A stretch of DNA of 5,251 nt from Acidobacteriaceae bacterium. Its GTDB lineage: Bacteria; Acidobacteriota; Terriglobia; Terriglobales; Acidobacteriaceae. The stretch lies in contig DAICZO010000352.1 of the NCBI GenBank assembly GCA_027311125.1, positions 1-5,251 of the forward strand, written 5' to 3'. The translations under genes and the position numbers were made by a program. Below are positions 1-5,251 of this stretch, in pieces. Positions within the stretch are counted from its first letter, which is position 1. The number at the start of each line of letters is the position of its first letter. The notes beneath the pieces were generated by a model. That model was given only the letters and a program-made list of their open reading frames with translations, searched no databases and was not told the DNA's origin.

Positions 1-74
1 GGCCAGTCCGTCAGAGGTGGCACCTCAAAGTACCACTTTGGCAGCTTATGTTGCAGGCCATTTCGAAACATGGC
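1..74 (-). pseudogene. Read-through remainder of the GT2 glycosyltransferase beyond the TGA
   Basis: Reading on in the same frame after the TGA at 77-75 gives AMFRNGLQHKLPKWYFEV followed by PPLTDW, then an incomplete CC codon at the edge. This is how GT2 enzymes of this type usually continue after the 'N-F-(I/M)-P-S' segment: a short strand ending in F-R or Y-R, a (L)P-x-W-(F/Y) stretch, then a D-W-P-like motif. The frame is intact on both sides of one codon, so no indel is involved. The codon aligns with a position that I recall as usually Ser, and TCA to TGA is a single change. An internal ATG (71-69) could restart translation, but it would yield a fragment without the catalytic motifs. The gene's true end lies outside the window. 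Confidence 0.7.
57..74 (-). repeat. Small inverted repeat directly after the in-frame TGA
   Basis: On the minus strand GCCAT and ATGGC form a perfect 5-base stem around an 8-base interior (GTTTCGAA). The interior could itself close with a T-A pair on a TTCG loop. It begins on the base after the TGA. There is no T-run, so it is not a classical terminator. It is short enough to be chance within coding sequence, and no function is claimed. Confidence 0.3.
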
Positions 75-590
75 TCACGGCGACGGCATAAAATTCTTCT
101 CTAATATCGCATTCGTTCCGTGTACTCCCCCCGCCAACTCAGGATAGCGTGGACGCATCACTTGGCCATCCCGCGTAACCCAGCGCACAAAGTGCCCGCA
201 GATAGTGATCGACGCATCTTTCTCGAGTATTTCTGCTTGCAGGGATAACTTCTGCGGATCGGTCCAGTAATCGTCCGCATCGAGCCACGCAATGTACTTT
301 CCTCGGCACTGTTCGAACAACTCATAGTAGTTGCGCTGGGTCCCGACGTTCTCCGCCCGTGCCACGATACGAATAAGATGCGGATACTTAGCCTGGTACT
401 CACGGGCAATGGCAACTGTATCATCCTTGGAGCAATCATCCCCAATCACAATCTCAAACGGAAAGTCAGTGTGCTGCTGCAAAACGCTTTCAATTGCTTT
501 AGGCAACAGAGCAGCATGGTTATAAGAGGTGATAGCAACACTGACAAGTAGGTCAGGATTAACGTTCAAATCTGTATCTGACGAATTCAT
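75..590 (-). CDS. GT2 glycosyltransferase, N-terminal part ended by an in-frame TGA
   Basis: This is the catalytic half of a cytosolic GT-A fold family 2 glycosyltransferase that would transfer a sugar from a nucleotide-sugar to a growing surface glycan; donor and acceptor cannot be read from sequence. Visible in the 171 residues: the opening strand VSVAITSYNHA (16-26), the nucleotide-binding GDDCS motif (50-54), ENVGTQRNY (80-88), and the metal-binding DADD (104-107) followed by YWTDPQKL. Proteins of this type usually run to roughly 300 residues, so this product is truncated in the acceptor-side region. Translation stops at TGA (77-75), but the same frame continues with family-like sequence to the window edge (see the next entry), so the gene is probably a pseudogene or carries a base error. 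The start is ATG at 590, with a weak GGA about 9 bases upstream. It is third in the leftward group, 75 bases after the GT4 stop, and probably co-transcribed. The family call is sure; functionality is doubtful. Confidence 0.85.
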   Translation of the reverse strand: MNSSDTDLNVNPDLLVSVAITSYNHAALLPKAIESVLQQHTDFPFEIVIGDDCSKDDTVAIAREYQAKYPHLIRIVARAENVGTQRNYYELFEQCRGKYIAWLDADDYWTDPQKLSLQAEILEKDASITICGHFVRWVTRDGQVMRPRYPELAGGVHGTNAILEKNFMPSP

Positions 591-665
591 CGAAAAAATT
601 CCGTTTCACTTATGTATCCAACGTTGTAAATGCTTGCTCGGACTGGTCAGGCTCAGCCGCCAGCA

Positions 666-1823
666 TTAGTTGTTCACAACATCGAGGTAGGCTCGCGTGA
701 TCTCCCGAAGATATTGTTCACTACTAAAGTGCGTGCGTACGTATTGCTTGGCGCTCAGGCCTAACTCACGTGTAGTACTACGATCAGCAAGTAGCCGAAG
801 AATAGCAGTTGCCAGCCCTTTGCTGTCTTGATGAGTATGTAAATATCCAGTAACTCCATCGATGACTATCTCAGGTATCCCTCCAACATTGGTTGCGATG
901 ACTGGCTTTCCCAGTGCCATCGACTCAAGGATACTCAGCGGAAATCCTTCACGATGGGTAGATAGAACACAGAAGTCCATGGCCGCAATCAGCTCAGGAA
1001 CGTTCTCCCGATGTCCTGTAAACATAAACCTGTCTTCTATTCCCAAGGCCTTCAGCCGGGCGGATACCTCTCCATAGTGTCGGAGGTTCAAATCCACCCT
1101 CGAGTTGTCTCCGACCACGAGAAATAGTGCTTCTGGATGCTCTCGCAGCACCACAACTGCAGCGTCGGCAAGTGTAAAGTAATCCTTCTGCGCCGAAACC
1201 CGTGCCACGGTTCCGATCACGGGAGTGTCTTCACTGATACCCAACTCCCGTCGCGCACGAGCGGCTGTCTCACCCTGATCCTGCTCCGGAACAGCAACCG
1301 CATCATAGATCACCCGTACCTTGTCGTCGCGCAACTCCATGTCAAAACTTCGACGCGCCTCATCTGAAACAAAGATGAAACTGGCGACCGGCAGCAGGCA
1401 CAGTCGTTGCCTCCAACTGAGCGACGGGTAACTCACCCGCAAATGACAGATCATCCGTTTGCGGGCCAGCAAAGCTGCAAGGCTCGTATGGTGCGCGGCC
1501 TTTTCATCGGAAAAATGCACGATATCTGCACCGCTGGCAAGCAGTTGCTGTGCCAACTTCTTCGACTGACGGTAATAGTCTCGCCCATGCCGCACGCTCG
1601 GTGTCGGTGGCTCGTATACCACTGTTTCAACTCCAGACTGCTCGAATCTGTCTCGGAGATCGTGCGCATCCGCCAGGCAAAAAGCCACGTTGCGAAAGCG
1701 GCCATTCGTCGCTGCAGTCATCCGTAATGTTGCAATCTCCACGCCGCCGATTCCACTCCATGGCATCACGTGTGCAATCGTCAACCCCCGGTCGTCGTTT
1801 CCATTAAGTCTCATCTCAGACAC
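666..1823 (-). CDS. GT4 (GT-B fold) glycosyltransferase
   Basis: A cytosolic retaining glycosyltransferase of family 4 (Pfam Glycos_transf_1 type) that would add one sugar to a lipid-linked polysaccharide intermediate. From the GTG at 1823 it is 385 residues, normal for the family. The N-terminal acceptor domain opens with TIAHVMPWSGIGGVE (15-29), including the glycine-rich GIGGVE loop. The C-terminal nucleotide-sugar domain has GTVARVSAQKD (204-214, with the usual R and K), TGHRENV (269-275), and the E-x7-E motif EGFPLSILE (E292, E300), followed by GKPVIATNVGGIPE and DGVTGYLH. Start: the open frame reaches a GTG at 1898 overlapping the flippase end, with ATGs at 1874 and 1814. I chose GTG 1823 because GGGAG (1837-1833) sits 9 bases upstream; the others lack a well-placed Shine-Dalgarno. 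This start lies 40 bases after the flippase stop, which fits an operon. It ends in TAA (668-666). The sugar is unknown. Confidence 0.93.
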   Translation of the reverse strand: MSEMRLNGNDDRGLTIAHVMPWSGIGGVEIATLRMTAATNGRFRNVAFCLADAHDLRDRFEQSGVETVVYEPPTPSVRHGRDYYRQSKKLAQQLLASGADIVHFSDEKAAHHTSLAALLARKRMICHLRVSYPSLSWRQRLCLLPVASFIFVSDEARRSFDMELRDDKVRVIYDAVAVPEQDQGETAARARRELGISEDTPVIGTVARVSAQKDYFTLADAAVVVLREHPEALFLVVGDNSRVDLNLRHYGEVSARLKALGIEDRFMFTGHRENVPELIAAMDFCVLSTHREGFPLSILESMALGKPVIATNVGGIPEIVIDGVTGYLHTHQDSKGLATAILRLLADRSTTRELGLSAKQYVRTHFSSEQYLREITRAYLDVVNN

Positions 1824-1832
1824 TGCGGTGCA

Positions 1833-1837
1833 CTCCC
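1833..1837 (-). promoter_or_regulatory. Ribosome binding site GGGAG for the GT4 gene
   Basis: GGGAG on the minus strand lies 9 bases before GTG 1823 and 18 bases before ATG 1814. It therefore favours the GTG start of the GT4 glycosyltransferase over the longer overlapping frame and over the nearby ATG. Confidence 0.5.
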
Positions 1838-1863
1838 GTTTCTTTTCTGGTTTACTCGCACTC

Positions 1864-3390
1864 TCATCCAGCATTTGCAGCAAAGTACGACTGCACACGC
1901 GGCAAAATCTGGCTCAGCACGTACCTTCGAAAGATCACTGCCACAGTTAAGAGAAACACTGGCACGATGGCGAGTGTTTGCAAGAAGAACACAATCATCG
2001 AGTGAGCAGGGAAATACTGATTCATTCCATAAGAAACAATTGCGAATGGGATCGCAGCCATAAACATGGGCGCCCACGCACCCCACACTACATCCGGGCC
2101 TCCGATGCCCACAGCCTTCGCCAGAAAAAATGGCCATAGAATTACCTGCACAAACAAGCTGGGGAGCAATGTACCCAAAGCGACCCCATAGAGCCCAAAC
2201 CAGTGTGCAAGCGCAATGCTTAACGTCAAATTCAGCACAGCTTCAACTACAGACCACTTCGCTGTTATCTTGTGCTTCTCAGTTCCAAAGGCAATTGCAC
2301 TGGCTGTATTGTTCGATAGCGAAAAGAAGAGCGCAGTTGCGAGGATGATGAGGACCGTTCCCGATTGCTGCACATACTGTGGCCCCATCCAAAGCCCGAT
2401 GAACGCCCGGCCACGAGTCATCAGTGTCACCAGAATCGGTAGCGAGATCGTCATCATCGCACGTGTGCCGTTGCGATAGAGCCCTTGCAGCTTGGCCGTA
2501 TCCCCCGCAGCTTCAAAGTTACTTGCGGCAGGAACAAATGTAAGTGTCATTGCACCAACCAACTGGTCTGTATACCGACACAACGAGTTCCCAATAGAGT
2601 AATAAGTCACTGCGGAGGCTGAGACAAAAGCACCGACTACGAGGTTATCCGTCTGGTATACCAGTTGCACGGCAACAGTGATCAGAAAAGCATAAAAGCT
2701 ATAAGACCATAGCTCGCGAAGTACCTCGCGTTTGGGTTTGGCCAGGTAAATCTGTAACTGCGGATAGATCTTACGTGCAATCACATACAACGCCAGATTG
2801 CCAGCTACAGCAGCCAGGAACTCGCACAGCGCGATCGCGACAATGCCATGGCCTGATCGCAATACCAATACAACCCCAGTAACACGAAATGCCAGTTGCA
2901 ACACGCTTACAACACTATTCAGGTCATAGCGATTCAGCGCCGACAATACACCACCAAATACCCCCAGCGACATCGTGACTGCTGTAGTCAGCCCGATGAT
3001 CAGCACAGCATGACGGGCATCGCTGGCCAGCGAGGGTGGAATATGAAAGATTCGATCGAAGACAAGCGCCAGCAGTCCACTCAAAATCAGGACCAGCGCG
3101 CTTATCTGGAGCCTCACCCAAAGCGCAGCCGAAATCGCTTCCGACGCCCCTGTATGGTCGCCCTTTGTGTGCCCCTTAGAGACAAAACGAAGCACAGAAC
3201 TGCGCATCCCAAGGTCAAGCAGCCCCAGGTAATTGACGGCCGATATAGCCAGCACCCACACGCCATAGCCAACATTGCCAAGGCGATGAACGATGAACGG
3301 TGCGAGGAAAAATCCCACCGCCATATTCGCTATGGTCGCCAGCCAATTTGACATCACATTTCGTGCAATATGCCTTACGCGCAACTGCAA
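1864..3390 (-). CDS. Polysaccharide flippase, Wzx/RfbX type (MOP superfamily)
   Basis: An inner-membrane protein of 508 residues, within the usual 400-520 range of Wzx/PST transporters, expected to flip undecaprenyl-linked repeat units from the cytoplasmic to the periplasmic face. It is hydrophobic throughout with about 14 helices; clear ones lie near residues 13-33, 44-62, 90-111, 127-150, 160-176, 181-203, 228-250, 312-330, 342-362, 382-422 and 436-487. Family-like features are the N-terminal amphipathic RHIARNVMSNWLATIANM, the conserved GYGVW (41-45), LLDLGMRSSVLRFVS (57-71), and YQTDNLVVG (245-253) at the start of the second half. The start is TTG (3390-3388), supported by GGAG 8 bases upstream; an internal ATG at 3354 lacks this and would cut into the first helix. 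The TGA stop lies 40 bases before the GT4 start. It is first in the leftward group. I do not assign wzx as a symbol because the substrate and pathway are unproven. Confidence 0.93.
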   Translation of the reverse strand: MQLRVRHIARNVMSNWLATIANMAVGFFLAPFIVHRLGNVGYGVWVLAISAVNYLGLLDLGMRSSVLRFVSKGHTKGDHTGASEAISAALWVRLQISALVLILSGLLALVFDRIFHIPPSLASDARHAVLIIGLTTAVTMSLGVFGGVLSALNRYDLNSVVSVLQLAFRVTGVVLVLRSGHGIVAIALCEFLAAVAGNLALYVIARKIYPQLQIYLAKPKREVLRELWSYSFYAFLITVAVQLVYQTDNLVVGAFVSASAVTYYSIGNSLCRYTDQLVGAMTLTFVPAASNFEAAGDTAKLQGLYRNGTRAMMTISLPILVTLMTRGRAFIGLWMGPQYVQQSGTVLIILATALFFSLSNNTASAIAFGTEKHKITAKWSVVEAVLNLTLSIALAHWFGLYGVALGTLLPSLFVQVILWPFFLAKAVGIGGPDVVWGAWAPMFMAAIPFAIVSYGMNQYFPAHSMIVFFLQTLAIVPVFLLTVAVIFRRYVLSQILPRVQSYFAANAG

Positions 3391-3398
3391 AGTTAGGT

Positions 3399-3402
3399 CT
3401 CC
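3399..3402 (-). promoter_or_regulatory. Ribosome binding site GGAG for the flippase TTG start
   Basis: GGAG on the minus strand lies 8 bases before TTG 3390. This decides the unusual TTG start over the in-frame GTG and ATG 33-36 bases further in. TTG initiation commonly lowers translation, which is sometimes seen for membrane transporters; that last point is inference. Confidence 0.6.
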
Positions 3403-3449
3403 ATCATCGTCATACGGAACGTCGTTTCTGTTTCACTGTCATGGCTCCG

Positions 3450-3463
3450 GTGAGCGCAATCAC
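3450..3463. promoter_or_regulatory. Possible CRP/FNR-family operator-like palindrome
   Basis: GTGA-GCGCAA-TCAC is a perfect 4-base inverted repeat with 6-base spacing, as in CRP sites (TGTGA-N6-TCACA), with the outer bases not matching. It lies 60 bases upstream of the flippase start in the divergent gap. A 4+4 match can arise by chance and no promoter was recognised beside it, so this is only a candidate. Confidence 0.15.
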
Positions 3464-3470
3464 GCGCAAA

Positions 3471-3719
3471 TCAACGCTTCAAGCCACAACAGCATAAGGT
3501 GGCGTATCGGTACTCTACGGTTAGGATGCCATTACTCAGGTCGCTGTCAGTGTATCGCACGCCCAACGACACCCAGCCCTGCTGAGCTACCACCTTGGTG
3601 CCACGTACATCCCCGCCCGTAACAGGCATAATAGTCTCATAACGATTGCGGCCGCCGAGTGCTATCCAGGCAATCACGGCAGCATGGAGTCTGTCCTCAC
3701 CAGTATCAGCCTGAGGTCG
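3471..3719 (-). pseudogene. Possible remnant of an outer-membrane beta-barrel protein
   Basis: One minus-strand frame ends in a stretch that reads like real protein. It contains RPQADTGEDRLHAA, WIALGGRNRYETIMPV and WVSLGVRYTDSDLSNG, then ILTVEYRYATL, and stops at TGA 3473-3471. Alternating polar/hydrophobic residues and the GVRY.../VEYRY pattern resemble the last strands of an outer-membrane barrel. Upstream in the same frame the sequence turns Cys/Arg-rich and unlike protein. A neighbouring frame reads RRYAVAFDLR just before the candidate joins, hinting at a frameshift near 3717-3720. No start codon with a ribosome site serves it, and the tail after ATL (CCCGLKR) looks out of frame. It could be a decayed export or capsule-linked porin, or coincidence. 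I cannot name a family. Confidence 0.25.
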
Positions 3720-3883
3720 AATGCAACAGCGTATCGCCGCACCACAACTTCTCAGACAGGGAGTTATCGATGGACATCCACCTCGACTCGCACTACCAAG
3801 TGTCCTATCCCTGCATCTCACTACTAGCAACTCTCATCATGAGCAACAACAATTGCCACTATTCGCAGGTCGATGAGTAGCCT

Positions 3884-4996
3884 ATGGTCCTGACCTTCTG
3901 GCTCTGCCTGGCCCTCGTCGCTTACGCCTACTTCGGATACGCCCTCTGGCTCGCACTCTATGTGCGTCTCAGCCCCCGTCCGTTTGCGACCCACGCGGCC
4001 ACACCAACAGTTTCTATCATCATCGCGGCTCGCAACGAACAAGCTAATCTCGCTGCAAAAATCCAGAACCTCCGCACTCTCAACTATCCTTCCGACAACC
4101 TTCAAGTCGTCATCGCCTCCGACGGTTCAACCGACAGCACACCCGACCTCCTCCGCCAAAACCAACCCTTTATCCTTCCAGTCCTGCTCGACCAGTCCCA
4201 AGGCAAGGCGTCGGCTCTCAACGCCGCCGTCGCTGCATCCACCGGCAGCATTCTCGTCTTCCTCGACGCACGTCAATCCGTCGACTCGAACGCAGTCGCA
4301 GAACTTGTTAGCTGTTTTGCCGATCCGTCCATCGGTGCCGTCAGCGGGGAACTCCTCCTCGCTGACGCCACAGGCAACGTCGCCAGCACGGCGTTGGGAA
4401 TCTACTGGAAGATCGAAAAAATTGTCCGCAAGCTGGAGTCCGCCTCCGGCTCCGTCGTCGGTGTCACCGGTGCCATCTACGCCATCCGCAGGGAGCTTTA
4501 CACCCCTATCCCGCCCAGTACCATCCTCGACGATCTCTTCGTTCCCATGTACGTCGCACGCACCGGCCATCGCGTCGTCTTTCATCCCGCAGCCATCGCC
4601 CGCGACCAGCTATTCAGCGAAAAAGGTAAAGAGTTTTCCCGCAAAGTCAGAACCCTCACCGGCAACTACCAACTGCTCCGACTAGCCCCCTGGCTACTCA
4701 CCCCAGCCAATCCGCTGCTCTTCCGCTTCGTCAGCCACAAACTCCTCCGCCTGCTCGTACCCGCCCTGCTTATCCTCATGCTCGTGGCCTCCGCGCTGGC
4801 CGGTGGCATCTTCTACAAGACGGTCTTCCTCCTGCAGATCATCTTCTATCTCCTTGCCGTTTTCGGTACCCTGCGGCCGTCACTCACTCGCTTCAAACTC
4901 ATCGCCATCGCCAACACCTTAGTGATGCTCAACACCGCCGCCGCCATCGCATTCTACAATTTCGTCATGGGCCGCAAACGCGTCTGGATTCAGTAG
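3884..4996 (+). CDS. Membrane-anchored GT2 glycosyltransferase (cellulose-synthase-like)
   Basis: A family 2 glycosyltransferase of 370 residues fixed in the inner membrane, resembling the beta-glycan synthase-like group (BcsA/PgaC/HasA relatives). It uses a nucleotide-sugar on the cytosolic side, and its product is unknown. Order: an N-terminal helix (3-27); the GT-A domain with TVSIIIAARNE (42-52), nucleotide-binding SDGSTD (79-84), QGKASALNAA (106-115), LDAR (127-130) at the DxD position, VTGAIYAIRRE (194-204), and LDDLFVP (215-221), the likely catalytic acid region; RKVRTLTGNYQLL (253-265) in place of QxxRW; then three helices (about 287-308, 311-330, 338-361). DAR and RKVRTLxGNYQ also occur in related enzymes, so they do not by themselves mean loss of activity. 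The start is ATG 3884; an in-frame TAG directly precedes it, so no longer form exists. The ribosome site is weak. It is first in the rightward pair. Codons are strongly C-ending and GC is higher than in the leftward genes. Confidence 0.94.
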   Translation: MVLTFWLCLALVAYAYFGYALWLALYVRLSPRPFATHAATPTVSIIIAARNEQANLAAKIQNLRTLNYPSDNLQVVIASDGSTDSTPDLLRQNQPFILPVLLDQSQGKASALNAAVAASTGSILVFLDARQSVDSNAVAELVSCFADPSIGAVSGELLLADATGNVASTALGIYWKIEKIVRKLESASGSVVGVTGAIYAIRRELYTPIPPSTILDDLFVPMYVARTGHRVVFHPAAIARDQLFSEKGKEFSRKVRTLTGNYQLLRLAPWLLTPANPLLFRFVSHKLLRLLVPALLILMLVASALAGGIFYKTVFLLQIIFYLLAVFGTLRPSLTRFKLIAIANTLVMLNTAAAIAFYNFVMGRKRVWIQ

Positions 4997-5029
4997 CCCG
5001 TAATTCGTCACCTGCAACACTCGTAGGTC

Positions 5030-5033
5030 GGAG
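5030..5033 (+). promoter_or_regulatory. Ribosome binding site GGAG for the right-edge membrane protein
   Basis: GGAG is followed by 8 bases and then GTG 5042. An in-frame TAG at 5024-5026 excludes any longer form, so this site fixes the start of the right-edge gene. Confidence 0.65.
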
Positions 5034-5041
5034 TCATCAAC

Positions 5042-5251
5042 GTGGGAACAGGAATCGGTCATTACATTCCGCTGGTCGCTTACCTGGGTTGCTGGGTCAT
5101 GTGCCTTCTCGCCCTGGGTGGACGATCGCGGCTAACCTTCTTCTTCCTCATACCCTTGCTGCCCTACCGCACGCTCCGCGATCACTTTCTCGACTATCCC
5201 TTGGGCGGCAATGTCACCACCATCCTCGTCGCGTCCATCAGCATCGGGGCT
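5042..5251 (+). CDS. O-antigen polymerase/ligase-like membrane protein, N-terminal part
   Basis: The first 70 residues of a gene that runs off the right edge with no stop. It begins at GTG 5042, backed by GGAG 8 bases upstream. The protein opens VGTGIGHYIPLVAYLG (GTG read as Met in vivo). Two hydrophobic helices follow, about residues 8-24 and 31-41, then LLPYRTLRDHFLDYPLGGN, then the start of a third helix (TTILVASISIGA). The PYRTxRDxxxxxPLGGN loop after the second helix is one I associate with large O-antigen ligase/polymerase (Wzy/WaaL-like) proteins in exopolysaccharide clusters. Such proteins act on the periplasmic side, polymerising or transferring lipid-linked repeat units. It follows the GT2 stop by 45 bases on the same strand, so the two are probably one operon. 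Too little is present to tell polymerase from ligase. The small hydrophobic start alone could also fit another polytopic protein. Confidence 0.75.
   Translation, partial: MGTGIGHYIPLVAYLGCWVMCLLALGGRSRLTFFFLIPLLPYRTLRDHFLDYPLGGNVTTILVASISIGA

Larger units (their letters stand above)
3391..3883. other. Divergent intergenic region, no intact gene recognised
   Basis: These 493 bases separate the leftward flippase group from the rightward GT2 group and must hold promoters for both unless they are read from elsewhere. I could not find a convincing -35/-10 pair on either strand. It contains the flippase ribosome site, a GTGA-N6-TCAC palindrome (3450-3463), a near-tandem 10-base repeat GCGCAATCAC / GCGCAAATCA (3454-3473), a tight CTCAT-C-ATGAG inverted repeat (3833-3843), and a minus-strand stretch resembling a beta-barrel end (3471-3719). 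Open frames of 70-120 codons here lack family features or ribosome sites. Confidence 0.6.

Noticed and set aside
75..77. Selenocysteine or TGA-as-Trp recoding at the GT2 stop
   Set aside because: GT2 enzymes are not a selenoprotein family, the adjacent hairpin is too small and too close for a typical bacterial SECIS, and TGA serves as the flippase stop while TGG is used for Trp. A nonsense mutation or base error is simpler.
591..665. Possible terminator between the GT4 and left-hand GT2 genes
   Set aside because: Only very short palindromes (such as GGCT-C-AGCC) and no stem followed by a T-run on the minus strand, so the genes are treated as one transcript.
2896..3351. Plus-strand open frame of 151 codons opposite the flippase
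   Set aside because: Gln/His/Arg-rich translation with no domain features, antisense to a well-supported membrane protein.
3471..3830. The full 119-codon minus-strand frame in the divergent gap as an intact gene
   Set aside because: The first half is Cys/Arg-rich and unlike protein, the start is a TTG without a ribosome site, and only the last half looks coding. It is therefore reported only as a possible remnant.
4127..4585. Antisense open frame of 152 codons within the membrane GT2
   Set aside because: Gly/Asp/Glu-rich shadow of a GC-rich coding strand, with no recognisable motifs or ribosome site.
3960..4685. Long plus-strand open frame of 241 codons overlapping the membrane GT2 gene
   Set aside because: Its translation is low-complexity Ser/Pro/Thr-rich, as expected from reading C-ending codons one base out of frame. 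It lies wholly inside a gene with clear GT2 motifs.
1..5251. CRISPR arrays, tRNA or rRNA genes, insertion sequences, attachment sites
   Set aside because: No regularly spaced repeats, no cloverleaf or rRNA-like sequence, and no transposase or terminal inverted repeats were seen on reading both strands.

Overview
The window is part of a surface-polysaccharide (O-antigen, capsule or exopolysaccharide) assembly locus from a Gram-negative-type bacterium. GC content is moderate, above 50% overall. The glycosyltransferase and O-antigen polymerase/ligase protein styles remind me of Acidobacteriota (Terriglobia). That is a recollection-based inference with no marker gene behind it, so treat the organism as unproven.

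Layout: two gene groups diverge from a 493-base gap (3391-3883). Leftwards on the minus strand run three genes. A Wzx-type polysaccharide flippase (3390 to 1864) comes first. A GT4 glycosyltransferase (about 1823 to 666) follows. Last is a GT2 glycosyltransferase (590 to the left edge) whose frame is broken by an in-frame TGA at 77-75. Rightwards on the plus strand run two genes. A membrane-anchored, processive-type GT2 glycosyltransferase (3884-4996) is followed after 45 bases by the start of a hydrophobic O-antigen polymerase/ligase-like protein (5042, running off the right edge). The gap contains no convincing intact gene, but its minus strand carries a short stretch resembling the end of an outer-membrane beta-barrel protein, perhaps a gene remnant.

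How the genes fit together (inference from families): the GT4 and GT2 enzymes would add sugars to a lipid-linked repeat unit at the inner face of the cytoplasmic membrane. The flippase would move that unit across, and the polymerase/ligase-like protein would polymerise or transfer it on the periplasmic side. The membrane GT2 could make its own glycan or add to the repeat unit.

The most notable observation is the single in-frame stop in the left-hand GT2. Translation resumes in the same frame with the expected family sequence right up to the window edge. This looks like a recent nonsense mutation or a base-call error. I found no wholly new system, CRISPR array, tRNA, rRNA or insertion sequence.
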